A DNA stretch of 64,000 bases from Streptomyces sp. NBC_00554 (lineage in GTDB: Bacteria; Actinomycetota; Actinomycetes; Streptomycetales; Streptomycetaceae). The notes under the pieces were generated by a model that saw only the letters and a program-made list of their open reading frames with translations, was not told where the DNA came from and did no database searches. The DNA lies in NCBI RefSeq assembly GCF_041431135.1, contig NZ_CP107799.1:1178001-1242000 (forward strand). The letters are read 5' to 3'. Shown piece by piece: positions 17,727-25,814 of the stretch (the first letter of the stretch is position 1; each line of letters opens with the position of its first letter). The translations under genes were made by a program, and so were the position numbers.

Positions 17727-17826
17727 GCAGGCACTTTCGCCGGAGCGGACCGGACAGCTGGGCAAGCCGCTCACCCGGTCGGGCAGGCCCCCAACCGGCT
17801 CGGCTCCCCCGCCCCGCCGGGAACGC

Positions 17827-17859
17827 AAAAAGCCGCCCTCTCATAGGTGAGAGAACGGC
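17827..17859 (-). terminator. Intrinsic terminator, apparently the displaced tRNA-Pro terminator
   Basis: On the minus strand a 12-bp stem (GCCGTTCTCTCA / TGAGAGGGCGGC, with two U-G pairs) closes a CCTA loop and runs into five T residues. It lies 22 bases beyond the tRNA-Pro 3'-half copy at 17881, exactly where a tRNA terminator would be if nothing had been inserted. Confidence 0.7.
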
Positions 17860-17880
17860 CTCCGACCTGCAACAAAGCTG

Positions 17881-17924
17881 GTCGGGACGACAGGATTTGA
17901 ACCTGCGACCCCTTGACCCCCAGT
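17881..17924 (-). repeat. Distal attachment-site repeat: 44-bp copy of the 3' half of tRNA-Pro
   Basis: Identical over 44 bases to 22368-22411, which covers the anticodon loop, TpsiC arm and acceptor 3' strand of the intact tRNA-Pro gene. The sequences diverge immediately outside on both sides. This is the pattern left when an integrative element enters a tRNA 3' end and displaces the original 3' half. Confidence 0.85.
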
Positions 17925-18040
17925 TGTGGAGCCACTGCGAGCTCTGGTGCCTCCATCGGCGCGCTTCAAGCGAGAGTCGGCAAGTCAGCACATCTGCACG
18001 GTCCTTGCACACTGAGTCATCGGCGCCCGGCGGGAAATGC
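17925..18040. other. Island end without a recognisable gene
   Basis: Between the distal repeat and the oxidoreductase stop there are 116 bases. No integrase coding sequence, excisionase or promoter could be recognised. A minus-strand open frame that runs through the tRNA fragment gives the familiar artefactual translation of tRNA sequence. Confidence 0.5.
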
Positions 18041-19699
18041 TCAGGTAACCGTGAGCTCAATCGTGTGCCGGCCTGTTGCCCCGTCAGGCAACGGCTTGTG
18101 CACCCGTCCTGTCTGTACCTGGCCGGTGTTGTCAGTGGCGCGTACTTGCAGGCGATGCTTGCCGGGCGTCGCCTGCCACGGCCAGCTCCATTGCCGCCAT
18201 GTGTCCACCGACGGCACCGCCGCGAGCTGTGCCTGCTGCCATGGCCCGTCATCCACGCGGACCTCCACCGCGGACACCCCACGATGCTGCGCCCACGCCA
18301 CCCCGGCCACCATCACCAGACCTTGCTCCAGACGCTTGCCCGCGGCCGGTGTGTCAATCCGCGACTGTGTCTTCACCGGAGCCAGCGCCGCGTAATCCCG
18401 CCGTACCCAATAGGCGCTGAAGTCCGAGAAACGACTCAGCTCCAGCTCCGTCAACCACTTCGTCGCGGATACGTATCCGTACAGTCCGGGCACCACCATC
18501 CGGACCGGGAACCCGTGCTCGACCGGCAGTGGCTCCCCGTTCATTCCGACCGCCAGCAACGCGTCCCGCCCGTCACGCAACGCTGCCGTCGGCGTTCCGG
18601 CCGTGTAGCCGTCCACGGAACGGCTCACCACCTGATCCGCCCCGCCGTCCGGCTCGACTTCATCCAGCAGATCCTTGATCGGTACCCCCAACCATCGCGC
18701 GTTACCGACCAACTCACCACCGACCTCATTGGATACACACGCCAGCGTGATGTACCGCTCCACCATCGGCCGTGCCAGCAACTGCTCGTACGTCAGCGTC
18801 AGCGGCCGTTTCACCCGGCCATGAACCCTCAGCCGCCAGTCCTTCGGTTCCATCTGTGGCACCGTCAAAGCGGTGTCGATCCGGTAGAAGTCCGCGTTCC
18901 TGGTCACGAACGACTCCGCTCCGGGCACGCCGGCGGAGACCTCGGCGGGCAATGGCGGTGCCGGGCTCGACGGGGACGGAAGTACCACCGCGGCCCGGGC
19001 CGCGGCCACGCGCTGTGCCCAGAGCCGGCGTCCGCCCGGTACGGCCACCGCGGCCGCACCGATAGCCCCGACCGCCAGCGCGAGAAACCGTCGCCGGCCC
19101 GGTGGCTGTCCCGCCCCGTCCATCACCGACATGCCGGCATCCGACGACGGCGAACGGGCGCCCTCCACAGGGGTGGGGGCTTCCTGCGCCACCACGTTCG
19201 TGTCCGGGCCGGTGTCCCCCAGGTCTGGTGCCGATACCGCAGCGCGGCGCGGCAGGGTGCGACGCAGCAGCACCAGAAGGCCTGCGGCGGCCAGTGCACC
19301 AATCACCGTCGGCAGCGGGTACGCCCACGTGGCGCTGGCCCGGGTGGCTGACGCGAGTACGCCGATCATCCCGAACACCGCGACGCCGGCCAGCCCGTAT
19401 ACGAGCCGACGCATGGCCAGTGCACCGATGAACGCGGCGAAGACCGCCAACACCAGCACGATTCCCGCCTGCAGCGCCAGCTTGTCGTACGTGTAGAACA
19501 GCGTGACCGCGAACTCCTTGACCGGAGTCGGCGCGGCGTCCACGGCGACACCGCCCACTGCCACGAGGGGTGCTGAGGGCCCGCCCGTCGCGGCTGCCAC
19601 CAGCTCACCGACGCCCAGGGCGAGCGCGGTGGCCGCGACGCCGGCAAGCTCGCCGTACCACTGCTTGGGCGGTTTCACCGGTGCCGGTCGTCCTGTCAT
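18041..19699 (-). CDS. Membrane-anchored sulfite-oxidase-fold molybdopterin oxidoreductase
   Basis: 552 residues from ATG at 19699 with a GGAG box. The first 180 residues carry about five hydrophobic segments (VAATALALGVGELVAAATGG, GIVLVLAVFAAFIGALAM, GLAGVAVFGMIGVLASAT and others). A twin-Arg-like stretch (RRRFLALAVGAIGAAAVAV) near 240 leads into an extracytoplasmic catalytic domain. Cys321 (ITLACVSNEVGGE) is the expected molybdenum-thiolate ligand. FPVRMVVPGLYGYVSATKWL and a C-terminal Mo-co dimerisation domain (VEVRVDDGPWQQAQ) follow. The electron acceptor and substrate are unknown. It sits inside the tRNA-Pro island with a sensor system on the other strand. Confidence 0.87.
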   Translation of the reverse strand: MTGRPAPVKPPKQWYGELAGVAATALALGVGELVAAATGGPSAPLVAVGGVAVDAAPTPVKEFAVTLFYTYDKLALQAGIVLVLAVFAAFIGALAMRRLVYGLAGVAVFGMIGVLASATRASATWAYPLPTVIGALAAAGLLVLLRRTLPRRAAVSAPDLGDTGPDTNVVAQEAPTPVEGARSPSSDAGMSVMDGAGQPPGRRRFLALAVGAIGAAAVAVPGGRRLWAQRVAAARAAVVLPSPSSPAPPLPAEVSAGVPGAESFVTRNADFYRIDTALTVPQMEPKDWRLRVHGRVKRPLTLTYEQLLARPMVERYITLACVSNEVGGELVGNARWLGVPIKDLLDEVEPDGGADQVVSRSVDGYTAGTPTAALRDGRDALLAVGMNGEPLPVEHGFPVRMVVPGLYGYVSATKWLTELELSRFSDFSAYWVRRDYAALAPVKTQSRIDTPAAGKRLEQGLVMVAGVAWAQHRGVSAVEVRVDDGPWQQAQLAAVPSVDTWRQWSWPWQATPGKHRLQVRATDNTGQVQTGRVHKPLPDGATGRHTIELTVT

Positions 19700-19737
19700 C
19701 GGAGTCTCCAAGTCGGTATCGGACAGTTGGTGGACGC

Positions 19738-19941
19738 TTATCGGCTGACCCGGCGTCGCCGGGAGATGCCGACGCCAAGCAGGGCCAGGCCGACGACCAC
19801 CACGATCGGTCCGACGACCGCCCACAGCGTCACGCCGCTCATCGCTGAGCCCTTCATGACGTCGAGGCCCTGCAAGGTCCAGCCCGCGCCGAAAAGGACC
19901 AGCAGTGCACCGAGGACGAGGACGAACCAGTTCTTCTTCAT
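19738..19941 (-). CDS. Small two-span membrane protein
   Basis: 67 residues: MKKNWFVLVLGALLVLFGAG forms the first membrane helix and VVGPIVVVVGLALLGVGISR the second, ending in an Arg-rich tail (SRRRRVSR) that should face the cytoplasm. Not recognised as a named family. It lies 38 bases upstream of the oxidoreductase on the same strand and may form one transcript with it. A GGTACC-rich leader with GGAGG precedes the ATG. Confidence 0.7.
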   Translation of the reverse strand: MKKNWFVLVLGALLVLFGAGWTLQGLDVMKGSAMSGVTLWAVVGPIVVVVGLALLGVGISRRRRVSR

Positions 19942-20157
19942 GGGGTACCTCCAGGTGTGGAGCCGAGGTTCTCGGTTAGAGCCTGACGGTTCGGTGGCCG
20001 CGACCGGAACAACGCTTGGTTGGACCCCCTTGTCAACCGATCGACGTACGCGCGGCCCCACCGGTGCGTGGACGTTCCTCGGCGCCGGGTCGGGCACTCT
20101 GGGTGTGAGCGCCCGTAAACTGGCGGGCAGATCTCGGCGGGTGAAGGTGGGCGGGAC

Positions 20158-21405
20158 GTGACAGCGCGCAGCACCGTCGACTTCGGGTACCGCTACCGCG
20201 TCGGATGGCATGTCCTCATCGGCGCCGTCGCGATACCCCTTGGCGTCGCCATAGCGGCCGACGTCACCGTGGCGCTCGGACAACGCCTGCTTGCCCTCGG
20301 CACGCTCGCCGTCATCGTCGCCTGGTACGCCCTGGTCGCTCCGCTGGCTATGGAAAACCGCGACGAGCGTTGGGGTGCGGCCTATTTCGCAGTCCTGGCG
20401 GTCGCCTTCCCACTGCTGCTCGCCATCGCCCCGATCAGTGGCGCGCTGCTGTTCGCGCTCGGCCCACAGCTGTTCGTGATGGTCGCGAGGTGGCGGGTAC
20501 GCATACCGCTGCTCCTCATCCTCTACACCGAACTCGCCTGGGCCATGCTGGCGCCGGTCGGAGTCGGCCGCTACACGCTGGCGATGATCGGCGTGACCGT
20601 TCTGGTACCCATGACCGTGACGATCCTCGTGGGCGCCTATCTGACCGGCATCCGCGAGCAGAACCGCAAACGGGCCGCGCTGATCGAAGAACTGACCCGG
20701 ACACGGGCCGCGCTGGAACGCGCGGGCCACCAGGCGGGCGTCCATGCCGAACGCGAACGCCTGGCCGCCGAGATCCACGACACCCTGGCACAGGGCTTCA
20801 CCAGCATCCTCATGCTCGCCCAAGTCGCACGGACGACCCTGCACCGGGATCCGGCGGCCGCCGACAGCCAGCTCGACATCCTTGAACAGACCGCCCGCGA
20901 GAACCTCGCCGAGGCACGCTCGCTGATCGCCGCCTTGACCCCGGTCGACCTGACCGGCCGCAGCCTCGCGGATGCACTGGACCGGCTGGCCGCCCGCCAT
21001 ACCCGCGATACGGGTACGCACGTCGAGGTGTCGATCTTCGGCGAGCGGTCCGGCGCACCGACAGGCACCGACATCGCCCTGCTGCGCACCGCGCAGGAAG
21101 CCCTGGCCAACGTAAGCAAGCACGCCGACGCCACAACGGTGCAGATTGAACTACGCCACGACGACGGCCTCATGGCGCTGGCCGTGACCGATGACGGTCA
21201 GGGCTTCGACCCGGCCACCGTCCGCGGTGGATACGGACTGCTCGGCATTGGCACCCGCGCCACCGGCCTCGGCGGGACCTGCGCGGTGCGATCAGCTCCT
21301 GGCCAGGGCACCACGGTACGAGTCGAGCTGCCGCTGGCCCCGGCCGAGCAGTCGGCGCGTAGCCTGCAGCCTGTGCCTGATCTCAGCTCCACACCCGACC
21401 ACTGA
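20158..21405 (+). CDS. Two-component sensor histidine kinase (NarL-partner class)
   Basis: 415 residues from GTG at 20158. Five or six hydrophobic spans occupy residues 15-165 with no large extracellular loop, so it likely senses a membrane or intramembrane cue. The HisKA_3 box ERLAAEIHDTLAQGF carries phospho-acceptor His207, and the ATPase part shows LRTAQEALANVSKHADA and VTDDGQGFDP. It is divergent from the oxidoreductase and followed 18 bases later by its response regulator. Control of the molybdoenzyme is the obvious hypothesis. Confidence 0.9.
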   Translation: MTARSTVDFGYRYRVGWHVLIGAVAIPLGVAIAADVTVALGQRLLALGTLAVIVAWYALVAPLAMENRDERWGAAYFAVLAVAFPLLLAIAPISGALLFALGPQLFVMVARWRVRIPLLLILYTELAWAMLAPVGVGRYTLAMIGVTVLVPMTVTILVGAYLTGIREQNRKRAALIEELTRTRAALERAGHQAGVHAERERLAAEIHDTLAQGFTSILMLAQVARTTLHRDPAAADSQLDILEQTARENLAEARSLIAALTPVDLTGRSLADALDRLAARHTRDTGTHVEVSIFGERSGAPTGTDIALLRTAQEALANVSKHADATTVQIELRHDDGLMALAVTDDGQGFDPATVRGGYGLLGIGTRATGLGGTCAVRSAPGQGTTVRVELPLAPAEQSARSLQPVPDLSSTPDH

Positions 21406-21423
21406 GCGGGCGGAACCGGCTCG

Positions 21424-22059
21424 ATGACTATCCACATCCTGATCGTCGATGACCATCCCGTCGTACGCTTCGGCCTCCGCGGCATGCTTGAGGCCTACGA
21501 CGACCTGCGCGTCGTTGGAGAGGCAGGCTCCGGCGACGAGGCGATCGTCCTCGCCGCCGCGACGCGCCCGGACGTCATCCTGATGGATCTGCGGATGCCG
21601 GGCACCGATGGCGCCACCGCGACGGCGCGCATCCGCCAGGAGCACCCCGGCATTCGCGTGCTCGTGCTGACCACCTACGAAGGTGACGCCGACATCCTGC
21701 CGGCGATCGAGGCCGGCGCCACCGGTTACCTGCTCAAGGACACGCCGATCGGTACCCTCACCGACGCGATACGGGCGGCCGCCCGCGGCGAAACCGTCCT
21801 CGCCCCACTGGTAGCCGCCCGGCTGGTGACCCACATGCAGGCACCGGCCGGAGAGCAGTTGACCCCCCGCGAGGTTCAGGTACTCGGCCTCGTCGCGCGA
21901 GGTCTGTCCAACAGCGAGATCGGCCGACAGCTGTACATCGGCGAAGCGACGGTGAAGACGCACCTACTGCGAACGTTCGTCAAGCTGGGAGTCAACGACC
22001 GCACCGCGGCCGTCACCATCGCTCTCTCGCGCGGCATCCTCACCACACCACACCAGTGA
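21424..22059 (+). CDS. LuxR/NarL-family response regulator
   Basis: 211 residues. The receiver domain has acidic DDH at 10-12, phosphorylated Asp55 (VILMDLRMPG), Thr in VLVLTTYEG and Lys in YLLKDTPIG. The C-terminal LuxR helix-turn-helix is LTPREVQVLGLVARGLSNSEI ... ATVKTHLLRTFVKLGV (two segments). It is the last gene of the island before the tRNA end. The cognate kinase is immediately upstream. Confidence 0.92.
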   Translation: MTIHILIVDDHPVVRFGLRGMLEAYDDLRVVGEAGSGDEAIVLAAATRPDVILMDLRMPGTDGATATARIRQEHPGIRVLVLTTYEGDADILPAIEAGATGYLLKDTPIGTLTDAIRAAARGETVLAPLVAARLVTHMQAPAGEQLTPREVQVLGLVARGLSNSEIGRQLYIGEATVKTHLLRTFVKLGVNDRTAAVTIALSRGILTTPHQ

Positions 22060-22367
22060 CGCTTCGCGACGACGAGCAGCGATCAAGGCCAGTCCGCCTG
22101 GCAGGCCCTTCGCGCCGCTCGCTCGCCCTGGTCGCCGGTGTGGGCCGCACCGTCGGTATCGGCGTCGGCAGCAGATAGTCGTACCGGGTGGTCTCCGGGT
22201 GGTCCCCAGCATGCAGCGAGCGGTCCCAGTCCCACAGATACCCGACCAGGTCTTCGCCGACCTCCGAGTAGAGGCGCCTATGAGCGGCGTGCTCAACCCG
22301 ACGATCGGAAACGACCCAATACGAAAAGGGCCCCCACAGGCTCTCGCCCGCGAAGACCCTTCGCACC
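22060..22367. other. Non-coding stretch with a possible gene remnant at the island edge
   Basis: 308 bases. On the minus strand an open frame reads out of the tRNA into protein-like sequence (FSYWVVSDRRVEHAAHRRLY, then DLVGYLWDWDRSLHAG) before turning repetitive. It has no start codon or ribosome site, and its function is not recognised. It may be the tail of a gene cut during integration or excision. No integrase motifs were found here. Confidence 0.4.
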
Positions 22368-22442
<75 letters not shown>

Positions 22443-22523
22443 ATGCGTTTCACCCGGGGGTGACCCCGTGTTCATGCAGGTAAACCCTACCGCACCGGAG
22501 TGGCCGGACTTGCACGGGCGGTC

Positions 22524-22550
22524 ACGGCGCCCTTGCAGAAAGGGCGCCGT
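22524..22550. terminator. Hairpin upstream of tRNA-Pro
   Basis: ACGGCGCCCTT at 22524-22534 pairs perfectly with AAGGGCGCCGT at 22540-22550. It lies between the NPP1 gene end and the tRNA promoter region, and could insulate the two minus-strand units. Confidence 0.5.
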
Positions 22551-22552
22551 GC

Positions 22553-22595
22553 GGACCCCGGGGGCGACTGACGCGCCGTTCAGCCCCCGGGGTCC
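22553..22595 (-). terminator. Probable terminator of the NPP1-family gene
   Basis: GGACCCCGGGGGC (22553-22565) pairs with GCCCCCGGGGTCC (22583-22595), a 13-bp stem ending six bases from the stop codon at 22601. No strong T run, as usual in high-GC actinomycetes. Confidence 0.6.
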
Positions 22596-22600
22596 ACTCC

Positions 22601-23368
22601 TCACGCGTTCGAGTCGAACGGGATACCGGAGGGCTCCGCCTGCTCCAGGTGGTAATTGAAGTTGCCGTCCTTGAGGCCGAAGACGGCGCTGCCCCAGTTG
22701 GCCGCGGTCAGCTTGTCGCGCACGCCCGCGGGGTAGCCGTCCCAGCCGACCAGCCGGGGGAACTGCCAGGTGTGCTGGTGGTTCTCCGGCGGCTCGTCGT
22801 TGGAGTTCGCGGGGCGGAAGCAGTGGGTACTGATCCCGTCCTTGTGGTAGACGATCTTCGGGTGCGTGCCGTCCCAGCGGATCTGGTCGCTGCTGTAGGT
22901 GTTGAAGTCGCCGTGGGCGGAGGTGGAGACGTACTTGGCCACGTTGTCCTGCGTCCACACCACGACGTGCTCCCAGTCGTGGCGGTGCCCGCCGAGGCTG
23001 CTGCCGGCCACGGCCTGGTCCTTCTCGAAGTAGAGGCCGTACATGATCGCGCACCAGCCGTTGTTGCACTTCTGGCGCGAGTACCCGTTGGTGTTGTCCA
23101 GGTCCCATGAGTCGCGGCACGAGCCGTTGAGAGCCCCGGTCGGGTTGAGGCCGCCATTAAGGGTCCCGTCGGGGCCGATGGCCGGAGTGGGGTAGCAGCC
23201 ATCGGTGTCGTAGTCATAGGCGGGCTGGAACGTCTGCTCCAGTCCGTTCGCGTTGGCCGGCAGGGCCGAAGGCGGGTCGGCGAGGGCGATACCCGGAAAG
23301 GCGACGACCAGCGCGACGGCGCTTCCGAAGACGATCGAAACCTTGCCGATGCGCGAATTTTTCTTCAC
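22601..23368 (-). CDS. NPP1 family (necrosis-inducing-like) secreted protein
   Basis: 255 residues from GTG at 23368, preceded by an AGGAGG box. A Sec signal (KKNSRIGKVSIVFGSAVALV ... ALA) is cleaved near residue 32. The family hallmark GHRHDWE is present exactly at residues 127-133, with the following EHVVVW strand and four cysteines that could form disulfides (NGSCRD, YSRQKCNNGWCAIMYG). NPP1/NLP proteins of plant pathogens bind sphingolipids and lyse dicot membranes. Many actinomycetes carry homologues of untested activity. The longer upstream open frame lacks a ribosome site. Confidence 0.9.
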   Translation of the reverse strand: MKKNSRIGKVSIVFGSAVALVVAFPGIALADPPSALPANANGLEQTFQPAYDYDTDGCYPTPAIGPDGTLNGGLNPTGALNGSCRDSWDLDNTNGYSRQKCNNGWCAIMYGLYFEKDQAVAGSSLGGHRHDWEHVVVWTQDNVAKYVSTSAHGDFNTYSSDQIRWDGTHPKIVYHKDGISTHCFRPANSNDEPPENHQHTWQFPRLVGWDGYPAGVRDKLTAANWGSAVFGLKDGNFNYHLEQAEPSGIPFDSNA

Positions 23369-23456
23369 TGCGTCCTCCTGATCGACCGCGGGGTGGGGGC
23401 TGTTCGAGCGGTCGCATTGACATGCTCGGATCAGCTTCCCGGCGCTCGGTCGAAAA

Positions 23457-23471
23457 CTCCAGAGTCTGGAG
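23457..23471. promoter_or_regulatory. Perfect 15-base palindrome upstream of the NPP1-family gene
   Basis: CTCCAGAGTCTGGAG: two 7-base arms around one base, 89 bases upstream of the NPP1 start. It could be an operator, but no regulator is adjacent. Confidence 0.4.
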
Positions 23472-23638
23472 GTGTCAGAGCGATGAAAGGTCAACTAATC
23501 CATGTCGACCAATCAATGGGCGCAGGTGAGTTGCCGGGCCGCGCCGGCTGTGAGCTCGCACTCCCGGGGCAACGTGCCCAGCGGGACGGTGTGTTGGAGG
23601 ACAGGAGCGTGTGCTCCGTCGAAGGACCCCTGGATCCA

Positions 23639-24553
23639 CTACTCCGGCGGCGTAGGCGTGTCATGCGTCCGGTACATCGCCTGTACATCCAGCTCCAGTT
23701 GGACCGTCGGACCGACCACCGCGATGCCACGCGCCAGCATGGAACGCCAGTCGAGCGTGTAGTCCTCCCGGTGCAGTTCCGCCTTGGCCAGGGCCGCGCA
23801 GCGCAACTCCTCGCCGTAGCCGCCGTTGACCGTGCCGAGGTAGGTCGTGTCGAGTGCCACGGAACGGCTCACTCCGTGCATCGTCAGCGAGCCCTGCAGG
23901 GTCCATTTGCTGCCGCCGCGATAGGCGAAGCGCGTGCTGCTGAACTCGATGTACGGGAACCTCTCGACGTCGAGGAAGTCGGCGGAACGCAGGTGGTTGT
24001 CCCGGGTCACGTTCCCGGTCGTGATGCTCGACGCGTGGATGCGGACCTGGACCCGGGAGTCGGCCATGTCGGGGGCGATGCGGATACCGCCGTCGAAGCG
24101 TTCGAAACGGCCGTGGACGTTGGCCATGCCGACGTGCTTGGCGATGAAGCGGATCGCCGTGTGGGGCGGGTCGAAGAGCCAGGTACCGGATACCGGCAGT
24201 TCCAGGACGCGGGCGGTCTGCAGCCAGATCCGCTGCGTGGGGGTCGCCGCTCCGGCCTCGACGTCCACCGTCTCGCGGTGCGGTTGCAGCCCCTCGGCCG
24301 CGATCATCAGGCTGTAGCGGCCGGGCGGCAGCGCCGCGAGGAAGAAGCCGTAGGGGTCGGTGATACCGCGGGCCACGACGCGGTGCGAGTCCATCGCGGT
24401 GACCGTCACCTCGGCCGCGCCCATGGCCGCACCCATGGGGTCGAGCACCTCGCGGCCGAGCGCGCCGGCACCCTGCGGGAGAGGGAGCGAGAGGCCCGCC
24501 GCGTCGGCGGAGGCACCCTTGGATCGCAGGCGCCTGAGCAGAGCGAGGGCCAT
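23639..24553 (-). CDS. YceI-family protein with an N-terminal carboxypeptidase-regulatory-like domain
   Basis: 304 residues from ATG at 24553 (AAAGG box). Residues about 45-120 form a small beta-sandwich of the carboxypeptidase-regulatory type (VTVTAMDSHRVVARGITDPYG, LPPGRYSLMIAAEG). Residues about 130-300 are the YceI lipocalin-like barrel: GTWLFDPPHTAIRFIAKHVG, VHGRFERFDGG, LRSADFLDVERFPYIEF and LTMHGVSRSV are diagnostic. YceI proteins bind polyisoprenoid chains. No signal peptide is evident. A copy of the TGTCTCA palindrome found in front of the hydroxyquinol genes lies about 150 bases upstream, suggesting shared control. Confidence 0.88.
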   Translation of the reverse strand: MALALLRRLRSKGASADAAGLSLPLPQGAGALGREVLDPMGAAMGAAEVTVTAMDSHRVVARGITDPYGFFLAALPPGRYSLMIAAEGLQPHRETVDVEAGAATPTQRIWLQTARVLELPVSGTWLFDPPHTAIRFIAKHVGMANVHGRFERFDGGIRIAPDMADSRVQVRIHASSITTGNVTRDNHLRSADFLDVERFPYIEFSSTRFAYRGGSKWTLQGSLTMHGVSRSVALDTTYLGTVNGGYGEELRCAALAKAELHREDYTLDWRSMLARGIAVVGPTVQLELDVQAMYRTHDTPTPPE

Positions 24554-24701
24554 GGTGTTCACCTTTCTTCGCGAATGTTCAGGGCCGTGCGCGTGACCGC
24601 CGAAGGCGTGTTCGCGCTCACCAGAGGCACACACGACGAGCCGGGCGGGCGTGGAGGTCACGGCCCATTTGCGATCCTGAAGCACATCGCAAGGTCTCGG
24701 G

Positions 24702-24718
24702 TGTCTCATCCTGAGACA
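24702..24718. promoter_or_regulatory. Operator-like palindrome upstream of yceI (copy 1)
   Basis: TGTCTCATCCTGAGACA: TGTCTCA and TGAGACA arms separated by three bases. The same element, with flanking GTG and GCGG bases conserved, occurs at 28562-28578. It is a likely binding site of the activator encoded at 28659-30710. Confidence 0.65.
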
Positions 24719-24728
24719 GCGGAGGCCG

Positions 24729-25814
24729 CTACTGGACGGCGTCGCTCCGGGGTTCCCAGCCTTCGTACGCCGCCGTCAGCAGACCGAGTACACCGTTCGC
24801 GGTGACCTCACGGGGGTTGGGGTACGCGGCCGCGGTGGCCTGTGCGGCAGCGACCGCCAAGTCGGCTTCTTTCAGGCCGAGTTCAGCGAGTGTGCGGGGA
24901 GCGCCGAGGTTTCCGGCCAGGTCGCGAAGCGCGCGGGGGACGTCGTCGGTGGCCAGGGCGCGGGACAGGGCCTTGATCGCCTCAGGAGCGGCGGAGGCGT
25001 TGTACGCGAGGGCGTACGGGAGGACCACCGTGTGGGTCTCGGCGTGCGGCAGGCCGAAGGTGCCGCCGAGCACATGGCACAGCTTGTGGTGCAGGCCCAT
25101 GGTGGTGGCGCCCAGGCAGGCTCCGCAGAGCCAGGCGCCGTACAGGGCGCGGCCGCGCGCGTCGAGGTCGTCGGGGGCGGCGGCCACCTGGGGAAGTGCC
25201 CCGGCCATCGCCCGTACGCCCTCCTCCGCCATCAGCGAGACGAGGGGCGAGGCGTCGGGCGCGTACAGGGCTTCGACGGCGTGCGCGAGCGCGTTGACGC
25301 CGCTGGTGACGGAGAGGGGGACGGGGAGCGCGAGGGTGAGCTCGGGGTCGTAGACGACGGTGCGGGGCTGGACGACGGGGTCGCGTCCGGTGCGTTTGGC
25401 GCCGTGCTCGGTGAGGCCCCAGACGGGGGTCATCTCGGAGCCGGAGTAGGTGGAGGGCACGGCGATCAGCGGCAGCCCCGTACGCAATGCGATCGCCTTG
25501 CCGAGGCCGATCGCCGAGCCGCCGCCGACCGCGACACATCCGTCGGCGCCGGCGGCCCGCGCCACCTCGACGGCCCGGTCGGCGACCTCCACGGGTACGT
25601 GCATACGGGCCTCGGCGTGCAGCCCGGCGCAGGAGTCGCCGAGCGCGTCCGCGACGGCCTGCGCGACCGCCGAGCCCCGGCTGCCGCACACGACCAGCAC
25701 CCTGTGCAGCCCGAGCCGCGCGACCTCGCCCGGTGTCGCGGACACCGCCGCGCCGGGCCGGAAGACGACCCGGGAGGGCCGGCTCTCGTAGGAGAAGTCG
25801 AGCGCGGTGGTCAT
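24729..25814 (-). CDS. Maleylacetate reductase (iron-containing alcohol dehydrogenase family)
   Basis: 361 residues. An N-terminal NAD-binding half (VLVVCGSRGSAVAQAVADAL, CVAVGGGSAIGLGKAIAL, IAVPSTYSGSEMTPVWG) is followed by a helical half with the metal-site histidines (SGVNALAHAVEALYAP, HHKLCHVLGG, LPHAETHTVVLPYALAYN). These match the maleylacetate reductase branch. It reduces maleylacetate to 3-oxoadipate with NAD(P)H, the step after hydroxyquinol ring cleavage. The ATG overlaps the dioxygenase stop (ATGA), so the two are coupled. Confidence 0.9.
   Translation of the reverse strand: MTTALDFSYESRPSRVVFRPGAAVSATPGEVARLGLHRVLVVCGSRGSAVAQAVADALGDSCAGLHAEARMHVPVEVADRAVEVARAAGADGCVAVGGGSAIGLGKAIALRTGLPLIAVPSTYSGSEMTPVWGLTEHGAKRTGRDPVVQPRTVVYDPELTLALPVPLSVTSGVNALAHAVEALYAPDASPLVSLMAEEGVRAMAGALPQVAAAPDDLDARGRALYGAWLCGACLGATTMGLHHKLCHVLGGTFGLPHAETHTVVLPYALAYNASAAPEAIKALSRALATDDVPRALRDLAGNLGAPRTLAELGLKEADLAVAAAQATAAAYPNPREVTANGVLGLLTAAYEGWEPRSDAVQ

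Noticed and set aside
17771..17956. Small minus-strand open frame containing GSQVQILSSRP
   Set aside because: This phrase is the well-known artefactual translation of a tRNA 3' half; no real gene.
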